From: Apostichopus japonicus
Taxonomy: Eukaryota; Echinodermata; Holothuroidea; Aspidochirotida; Stichopodidae
DNA length: 64,000 nt
Direction: 5' to 3'
Assembly (NCBI RefSeq): GCF_037975245.1
Contig: NC_092573.1
Span: 2,540,501-2,604,500, forward strand
The notes under the pieces are model-generated. The model was not told the origin of the DNA. It made no database searches and worked only from the letters and a program-made list of their open reading frames with translations. A program made the position numbers and the translations under genes. Position 1 is the first letter of the stretch; each line of letters begins with the position of its first letter. Positions 60,701 to 64,000 of the stretch are shown piece by piece.

Positions 60701-62714
60701 AGGATATATTGTTTTTGCTGGTTGTAAATCTGTTACTTTTTGTACCAAACCTACAGAAAGAATATGACATTGATGGTTGTAGAGTGCGACTTTGCGTTTG
60801 CTGTTAACTGATTAGATGAATGAATATTGTAATAAGTCGTTCACACTCAAACTCCCATTCCCAAACCTACCCTGACTCCCAACCCCCCCCCCCCACATCA
60901 GACCAATACCACTCACTCCCTTATAGTTTTATTCTCCATTGTTGATAAACACAAGTTGTGTGTGCGTATTGTTTTCGATCAGGTGATCACACACAAAAAT
61001 TCTCGTAATTTTGTCATTAAAGGATGTGTGGACAGCTTGAATTTCAGGAAACTTTATATGTGTTTACACAACACAAGGATGTTCTTATAGGTGCAAGGAG
61101 AGACAAATTGCCATATATTAATATTGTTTTAACCTTGTTTCATCAGCTTGATACATGAAGTAATTTAAATCGAAGGGGAAAGCTTAAACAGTTTACAAAC
61201 TCACCGATAACAAGTATTATGATGTAGTAAAAGAGAAGAGATTGATGTTCAAGCAAAAAATGTCACTCTGCAAGAAACAGGAAATAAAATAGCTGAAGAC
61301 TATGAAGTCAGCAGTTTTTATCAGACACTGTAAAACTGGCACAATATTAATGTAATGTGTGTAAAAGCTATATATGTATGGATCCGACTTTCTTTTCTTT
61401 TGTGTTTAATTTTACTTACTTTTTTACTGCTCAAAATAGTGTCATAAAATCAGGAAATGAGAAGCAAACTCAAACAAATTCCTGCAATGGAGATAATTTG
61501 ACAGTTAAAAATGGTGTGATATCTACTATCCATAGAACTATTTATAGTGGTGCCTTATAGTTTGAGATATTACTGTATTGTCTGTTTGTATGTGGTTTGG
61601 TCTGTCTGTGCATATGTCTGTCTGTATCTGTGGTGAGCCTCAAGGGCAATCCATGTCTACATATCCCAATGTCTGACTTTGTGACTAGAATAATACTTTC
61701 AGAGCATAAAAAGTATTTAACTGGAAGGATCAAAACTCATTGAAAATTATCCTCATACGAAATATTAAGATTAACAGACTAAAACCTCTATGTGTTTTGG
61801 AAATATTAATTAAAATTGAGCCTATGTGGAAATAGACATGTGAAAGTTCATTAACAAGTGACGCTACAGAGATCTCTTGCAAACAAAACTTTTGTTCTTA
61901 TGTCTCTCATTTGTTATCTTGGCACGTAGTAGGTATTGAGAGAAGATTCGTTTGTCACTTCAATTTCCTGTTTGTTAATTGCAAGGAGAGGACTTTTGTG
62001 AAAAGTCACCGAGAAGGTGACAATAAGTAGCTTTTTATGGAGGGTTAGGTGGAGGGTTAGGGGGATGGAGGGGCTGGATGGACCTTTAGAACTATGCATA
62101 TAGCAGTATATTGCCTCTGTTCATTTATTTTCTTTCATCACCCTCGGGTGTACTGCAAAGCGACTTTGACATTTTACATGCTAATTTTGCATGATACTGG
62201 GGAGTGTATCTGTCAAATGACGGTGGGTATCAAAATAAACATAGACTGTTGGTATGGGATTCATGCTTTAAAACTACTGTCCAGATTAGGAATTCTTCCC
62301 ACAAAGCTGTGGTGGACTGGATAAATGCTGAGGTCTTAGAGAGCAATGACACCTAGCTAATGGAGGTTGTGGGTTTTAGCCCTGGCTGTCTAAAGTTAGG
62401 TAGGGTTTTTTTTTTGTATCCAGGAGAAAACCATGGCATTCCTATCAGATATGGTTAAAATAGTCCATGGTGAGTTAAAACCGTTATTTGGATAGCCACC
62501 CAATGTGGAGTGTGAATTAATATACGGTAAGCCATGAGGCATTTCACACATGTGCATGTGGCTGTGAGACATTGTAAAAATAACTGCCTTCTGGGGCTGA
62601 TGTTATTATTAAAGCTATATTGCTTTAATTGTACAGGTACATTAAGGCACAGAAGGAAAAGGAAATGGTGAACCTTGATGACAAGAAGAAGGGTAAAGAA
62701 GATAAGCTGGTCAA
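33678..62714 (+). CDS. SMG5: SMG5/EST1B nonsense-mediated mRNA decay factor, 19 exons, 3' end missing
   Basis: Nineteen GT-AG exons join in phase to 927 codons plus 2 nt; human SMG5 is about 1016 aa, so roughly the last 90-100 residues lie past the window. Residues 1-375 form the 14-3-3-like/TPR region (RKAEELLWWKVFY, ECAYRTHLMA, WAEKACHRCLIYLGDL, NQLGTLAGNSHEG). Residues about 425-620 are a Ser/Asp/Glu-rich linker with DESDLSEG. Residues 620-820 are a helical middle ending in a charged EKKQKLMKSMAQLRMQ helix. From about 860 the PIN domain begins (CGRFVVVIPQD, SSLDVAKK, AREAIKFLEKEFQRGNK, YIKAQKE). In the family, SMG5 pairs with SMG7 to bind phosphorylated UPF1 and promote decay; its PIN domain lacks a full nuclease site. 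RPS17 lies divergently upstream. The gene is stretched by transposon-filled introns, the largest 7.7 kb (intron 17). Confidence 0.95.
34293..34556. mobile_element. Inverted-repeat element carrying telomere-like repeats (SMG5 intron 1)
   Basis: The left end GTGGCTATTCTTACGACTAG is mirrored at the right end by CTAGTCGTAAGAATAGCCAC (34537-34556). Inside, copies of CTGGTCGTAAAAATAG and CATGCGCAGT/ACTGCGCATG form further inverted repeats. At about 34405-34436 it holds CCCTAA units (one of them CCCTAAA), the animal telomere motif. There is no coding capacity. Similar AAAAAGAA-containing flanks may be a duplicated target. Confidence 0.7.
35372..35470 (+). CDS. SMG5: SMG5 coding exon 2
   Basis: The acceptor TTTTTCCAG leads to AAQDLNTKFENVM and FEKDVIEMRN, with a GTAAGT donor. 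It matches the VFKPENISLRNK region of SMG5. Confidence 0.9.
35941..36064 (+). CDS. SMG5: SMG5 coding exon 3
   Basis: Encodes LKEYSEKLIFLNPVDFGRKA and EELLWWKVFYSVI, the most recognisable N-terminal block of SMG5. Acceptor TTCTTTTCAG, donor GTAAAC. Confidence 0.96.
36988..37090. mobile_element. Possible transposon end with 24-bp perfect palindrome
   Basis: TAGTGCTGTGCCGTTTACAC begins like the TAGTG ends of the hAT-like elements here. The 24 bp at 37000-37023 (GTTTACACGTTT and its reverse complement) form a perfect palindrome, and further CGTTTAAAC motifs follow. I did not find the matching right end before exon 4 (38065), so this may be a truncated element in SMG5 intron 3. Confidence 0.45.
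38065..38227 (+). CDS. SMG5: SMG5 coding exon 4
   Basis: Encodes SNFECAYRTHLMAAQGFYHH followed by LLLRIQKEFNLHL and a family-typical CAIDF segment. Donor GTAAGT, phase 1. Confidence 0.95.
39269..39361 (+). CDS. SMG5: SMG5 coding exon 5
   Basis: Encodes a variable loop, then ITWAEKACHRCLIYLGDL, a hallmark helix of the 14-3-3-like domain. The acceptor may be the AG at 39268 or two bases later; phase favours 39269. The ORF at 39116-39352 is another frame. Confidence 0.92.
39847..40015 (+). CDS. SMG5: SMG5 coding exon 6
   Basis: Encodes RYQKDL, AERYYHQALALNPELGMPHN and QLGTLAGNSHEGVDAAYHYM, the TPR-like core. Donor GTGAGT. Confidence 0.97.
40421..40807 (-). mobile_element. tRNA-derived SINE (SMG5 intron 6)
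   Basis: On the minus strand it begins GAGGCCGTTGTGG, with a good pol III A box TGGTCAAGTGG (40798-40788) and B box GGTTCGAGCCC (40754-40744). The tRNA-like head resembles Ser/Leu tRNAs. A roughly 250-bp body follows, then GCGCTATATAAAT and an ATT-rich 3' tail. This layout defines a SINE; the GCGCTATATAAAT tail is common in marine invertebrate SINEs. Plus-strand ORFs across it are artefacts. Confidence 0.85.
40865..40990 (+). CDS. SMG5: SMG5 coding exon 7
   Basis: Encodes CWLYDVPFEGAIANLEKSLE, matching the VSFEGAYGNL block of SMG5, then a Lys/Pro-rich stretch. Acceptor TTCCATTAG, donor GTATCT. Confidence 0.93.
41883..42163 (+). CDS. SMG5: SMG5 coding exon 8
   Basis: Encodes RDIKHFLIRFLHLIEKLQP, ELGKLCQSTLHEFDKCM and a hydrophobic DIVFKVFMLLLMTITRL helix, in line with SMG5 alpha-helices. 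Donor GTGAGA. Confidence 0.94.
43213..43356 (+). CDS. SMG5: SMG5 coding exon 9
   Basis: Encodes GSKKTTMAVVCTLALFSQLL, RLQAEIDEIL and a Gln-rich tail. TLALFS and RLQAE are exact SMG5 signatures. Confidence 0.95.
43409..44402. repeat. Minisatellite, about 31-33-bp units, with higher-order pattern (SMG5 intron 9)
   Basis: About 30 units of the form AATACATCCCCTTACAATAC plus TCATAGTAGAA. Variants with ATTTTATAGTATG and GTGGAGAATAC recur every 130-190 bp, so blocks of several units have been amplified together. There is no coding potential. Confidence 0.95.
44640..44794 (+). CDS. SMG5: SMG5 coding exon 10
   Basis: Low-conservation linker (EDIPTTKAALDYASP, then LSQDVDSDG) ending in a basic RSRRRRRK patch that parallels LRRRRH in human SMG5. 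Phase fits both neighbours. Confidence 0.8.
45002..46950. mobile_element. Non-autonomous hAT-like element B, with 8-bp TSD (SMG5 intron 10)
   Basis: Begins TAGTGTTCAAACGATTA and ends TAATCGTTTGAACACTA, perfect inverted repeats of 17 bp starting TAGTG. It is flanked by identical 8-bp copies of CCATTCAC (44994-45001 and 46951-46958). Subterminal ACCGATTCCGATT motifs occur at both ends. The interior (about 45820-46250) carries GCAAACCGATGGTTAGGCT and CCATTGACTTAGTGTGG modules like those of element A. No transposase ORF was seen. Confidence 0.93.
47206..47629 (+). CDS. SMG5: SMG5 coding exon 11 (acidic linker)
   Basis: Largest exon, 141 codons. Starts AKSQEKEHSDESDLSEGDES (human has DDSDLSEGFES), runs through Asp/Ser repeats such as TSSDDEEDPF and DSDSDYF, then LTAEG-like LMAEGASLPLGRRSIKLAPS, paralleling the FRLAPTF motif. 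Probably disordered and rich in possible CK2 sites. Confidence 0.92.
48446..48570 (+). CDS. SMG5: SMG5 coding exon 12
   Basis: Encodes PLDQLLEILSNDGLISVVKV and LTDWLRAEIDTI, matching LMAEGLLPAVKVFLDWLR of SMG5. Donor GTTAGC. Confidence 0.93.
48760..48835 (+). CDS. SMG5: SMG5 coding exon 13
   Basis: Encodes NSQTLWSRYAGLLNFLPNDL, matching SSQSLWNRLSVLLNLLP in vertebrates. Donor GTAAGA. Confidence 0.94.
49036..49059. repeat. (CA)n microsatellite
   Basis: About 12 CA units in SMG5 intron 13. Confidence 0.95.
49342..49523 (+). CDS. SMG5: SMG5 coding exon 14
   Basis: Encodes VPLTEDMAARKIPVLENAHK and LLNFRQE; homologues have LPEDMALRNLPPL..AH...NF. Donor GTAAAA. Confidence 0.94.
49871..50041 (+). 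CDS. SMG5: SMG5 coding exon 15
   Basis: Encodes DLIRIICLKKFGEVLAGLDE, like VVRICCIRSFGHFIARL, then a helix ending QEAEEKAQK. Donor GTAAGA. The downstream ORF continuation is intronic. Confidence 0.93.
50493..51161. mobile_element. Long-TIR (about 95 bp) non-autonomous element (SMG5 intron 15)
   Basis: The left end (about 50493-50586) contains GATATGACTCATAATTGACA and GGTCCCCCTGGGAT. The right end (about 51066-51161) is its diverged reverse complement, including TGTCAATTATGAGTCATATC. TA dinucleotides flank both ends. The interior of about 480 bp has no recognisable gene. Confidence 0.8.
51186..51296. repeat. TA-rich microsatellite patches
   Basis: Short (TA)n blocks at about 51190-51232 and 51276-51294, next to the long-TIR element. 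Confidence 0.9.
51405..51464 (+). CDS. SMG5: SMG5 coding exon 16
   Basis: A 20-codon exon, ALAEEKKQKL plus MKSMAQLRMQ, equal to the NRLMRDMAQLRLQ helix of SMG5. Acceptor TTCTCAG, donor GTAAAT. Confidence 0.93.
52345..52498 (+). CDS. SMG5: SMG5 coding exon 17 (start of PIN domain)
   Basis: Encodes VRKLEGSIL, LPPYVIPIADVMCNQLNIIR and CGRFVVVIPQD, the first strand of the PIN fold. Donor GTAAGA, phase 1. Confidence 0.95.
55370..55790. repeat. Tandem repeat with ACTGAATGAAAAAACACTGA and GTGTATGAAT units
   Basis: Irregular array of roughly 15-45-bp units over about 420 bp. Later units (GTGTATGAATACTGAATGAA) are near identical and earlier ones are diverged. The Phe/Ser-rich minus-strand ORFs (156 and 103 codons) come only from this repeat. 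Confidence 0.92.
56838..57095 (+). repeat. 51-bp tandem repeat, 5 copies, in-frame
   Basis: Five copies of a 51-bp unit (GATCCTTTGACTGGTCAATC through CTGTATGCAAGTTTAAACTG). As 51 is divisible by 3, the frame stays open and gives a 17-residue repeat of the form LDPWTGQSPSVSVCKFK in a 104-codon ORF (56810-57124). It lies inside SMG5 intron 17 with no other coding evidence. Confidence 0.93.
57096..57825. repeat. Duplicated segment, second copy interrupted
   Basis: GTAAAAAGTGGATTGAATTC occurs at about 57096 and 57571. AGATACCTAGAAAGCAATTG occurs at about 57138 and 57769. In the first copy these are about 20 bp apart; in the second they are separated by about 165 bp of other sequence (about 57600-57764), consistent with an insertion after duplication or a loss in copy 1. 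Confidence 0.75.
60172..60262 (+). CDS. SMG5: SMG5 coding exon 18 (PIN domain)
   Basis: Follows a long CT tract and GCAG acceptor. Encodes VMSSLDVAKKQQ and AREAIKFLEKEFQRGNK, matching VIDGLDLLKKEH and YLEAEFKKGNRY. The Asp in SSLD is the acidic residue retained in the family. Confidence 0.94.
62306..62625 (+). mobile_element. Probable tRNA-derived SINE just upstream of SMG5 exon 19
   Basis: A tRNA-like head with a degenerate B box GGGTTTTAGCCC at about 62371-62382 is followed by a body including AGGAGAAAACCATGG and a T-rich patch. It ends near the exon 19 branch/acceptor region. The family assignment is inference. Confidence 0.45.
62637..62714 (+). CDS. SMG5: SMG5 coding exon 19 (PIN domain)
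   Basis: Encodes YIKAQKEKEMVNLDDKKKGK and a Lys-rich tail, matching YIRCQKE. The GTAAGT donor leaves 2 nt. The exon's 3' end has been duplicated 131 bp downstream. Confidence 0.88.
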
Positions 62715-62935
62715 GTAAGTGTTTCTTATGATTTATAATAGCTTATCAGATTGATACCGGTGGAGAGGGATGGGTGGGGAGAGGGGTCAAGGGGTGACCG
62801 CTCATCTCCCCCTTAGAAAAAGGGTAACAAAGACCAGCTGGTCAAGTGAGTGTGTCTTCATCATTTATCATAGATTATCAGATTGATACTGGTGGAGAGG
62901 GGAGGGGGTCAAGGAATGACCGATATAGAGCTGTC
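62685..62935 (+). repeat. 131-bp tandem duplication including the exon 19 donor site
   Basis: AAGGGTAAAGAAGATAAGCT at 62689 recurs as AAGGGTAACAAAGACCAGCT at 62820. The duplicated part covers the last roughly 26 nt of exon 19, its GT donor (GTAAGT, copy GTGAGT) and about 90 bp of intron (TTATCAGATTGATACCGGTG). Confidence 0.85.
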
Positions 62936-63202
62936 AGTGATTTAAACTGTGCACCACAAGTTCTTTTCAATCTTCATTTCCCTGCCCTCAGCCCCCCCCC
63001 CCTTCTACACTTTCTCATAAAAAATATATTTCTCTGTCCAAGGGTAATGTTATAATTTACGGATTCAGACTTCATAATTATCTGATCTGCTTTAATCATT
63101 TTGGAGTTTTTGGTCAGAGATAAGGAAAGAAGGTGTATTAAATACTGTAAAATATGTTCTATCTTCCCAAAGGAAAATTGAGAATATTCAAGTTCATATG
63201 TT

Positions 63203-63470
63203 CAATTTGACATCAATGATAGGGGGTGGGGGGGGGGGGGTAGGAGTGGGTGTTCAATACTGTAAATATGTTCAGCACCAAGGCCCAAGGAAAATAAGAG
63301 GAACATGGATGACATGGTTGTATGAGGCAATTTGACATCAATGATAGGGGGTGAGGGGGGGTTGGGAGTGGGTGTTCAATACTCTATATATGTTCAGCAC
63401 CAAGGCCCAAGGAAAATAAGAGGAAACATGGATCACATGGTCGTATGAGGCAACTTGACATCAGTGATGT
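63203..63470. repeat. Tandem duplication, 124-125-bp period
   Basis: CAATTTGACATCAATGATAG begins copies at 63203 and 63328, with a third partial start at 63451. Copies share AGGAGTGGGTGTTCAATAC-like and CAGCACCAAGGCCCAAGGAA segments. Poly-G runs differ in length between copies. Confidence 0.9.
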
Positions 63471-63997
63471 TGCATGGTTTGCCATCAGTGTTGCCACCAA
63501 CGTGCCATCATTTCTGCCTCCTTTCGATGACGTCGGGTGGATCATGTTAGAGACTCTTGTAGCAGCTCTCTGGTTATGTTAAATATCTTGTATAATGTAA
63601 TGTATCCTTTCATTATTCTGGCATCAAGATGTCTGCTTGAATGCTGATAGAGTTTTAACCGCCATGAGATAAAACGTTCTGCCCATCTCCGTTTCCTTGG
63701 ATGTGTAGATCATGGTCCTGTTAATTCAAATGCAGATGAGTGCCTTGTTTGATAGTAACCAGAAGTATTGTCTGGGACTTTTTGATTTTGGATGGAGTCA
63801 TGGTGGCCTACCCCTACTCCCTCCCTCTCCCCCACCCCCTCTCAAAGAAAAAGAAGAAAAAAAATGACTCTCGTAAAATAAATAAAAGTGTCAGACTGGA
63901 AATCACACCAATATCGTATCACTTAAGACCTCTGAGAAGGTTGCTTAGGCCTTTATCAAAGGTTACTATGCTCTCTTCATTCTTTCAAATATTTTAG

Positions 63998-64000
63998 CAC
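63998..64000 (+). CDS. SMG5: Possible start of SMG5 exon 20 at window edge
   Basis: The window ends CAAATATTTTAG|CAC after a pyrimidine-rich stretch, which is an acceptor in a suitable position. Only three bases follow, so it cannot be verified. Confidence 0.25.

Overview
The window is nuclear DNA from an animal. It is AT-rich with intron-split genes, GT-AG splice sites, dispersed transposons, SINEs and microsatellites. Nothing prokaryotic is visible: no operons, no dense ORFs and no CRISPR array. Most long ORFs are by-products of repeats or of real exons read in another frame. Protein similarity, the (G)n/(C)n tracts, the tRNA-derived SINE and the hAT-type elements suggest a marine invertebrate. 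I lean towards a deuterostome such as an echinoderm, but this is inference and no species call is possible.

Three conserved genes can be read. (1) Positions 556-7269, minus strand: the first three coding exons (63 codons) of a Groucho/TLE co-repressor. The rest lies beyond the left edge. (2) Positions 27190-33402, minus strand: a complete four-exon ribosomal protein gene, RPS17 (eS17, 134 aa), with an ATG-only first coding exon, a candidate 5' TOP tract and a poly(A) signal. (3) Positions 33678-62714, plus strand: nineteen in-phase exons (927 codons plus 2 nt) of SMG5/EST1B, the nonsense-mediated decay factor. It runs from the start codon into the PIN domain, and its last exon(s) lie past the right edge. 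RPS17 and SMG5 are head to head, about 275 bp apart, which suggests a shared bidirectional promoter.

The roughly 20 kb between Groucho and RPS17 (7.3-27.2 kb) shows no recognisable gene. It holds microsatellites (notably (GAT)n next to (TA)n at 19.1-19.4 kb), poly-G tracts, a diverged array (17.5-18.6 kb), four AGGTCA half-sites in DR1 spacing (21.33 kb), and hairpin repeats at 22.5 and 24.8 kb.

The introns are rich in mobile DNA. There are two non-autonomous hAT-like elements with perfect 8-bp target-site duplications: 29215-30430 in RPS17 intron 3 and 45002-46950 in SMG5 intron 10. Their ends differ but they share an internal repeat family. Other items are a decayed THAP-domain fragment (28387-28673), a long-TIR element (50493-51161), an inverted-repeat element carrying telomere-like repeats (34293-34556), tRNA-derived SINEs, a roughly 1-kb minisatellite (43.4-44.4 kb) and several smaller tandem arrays.

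I do not see a previously undescribed multi-gene system. The most notable points are the divergent RPS17/SMG5 promoter and the two hAT elements that share internal modules but not termini.
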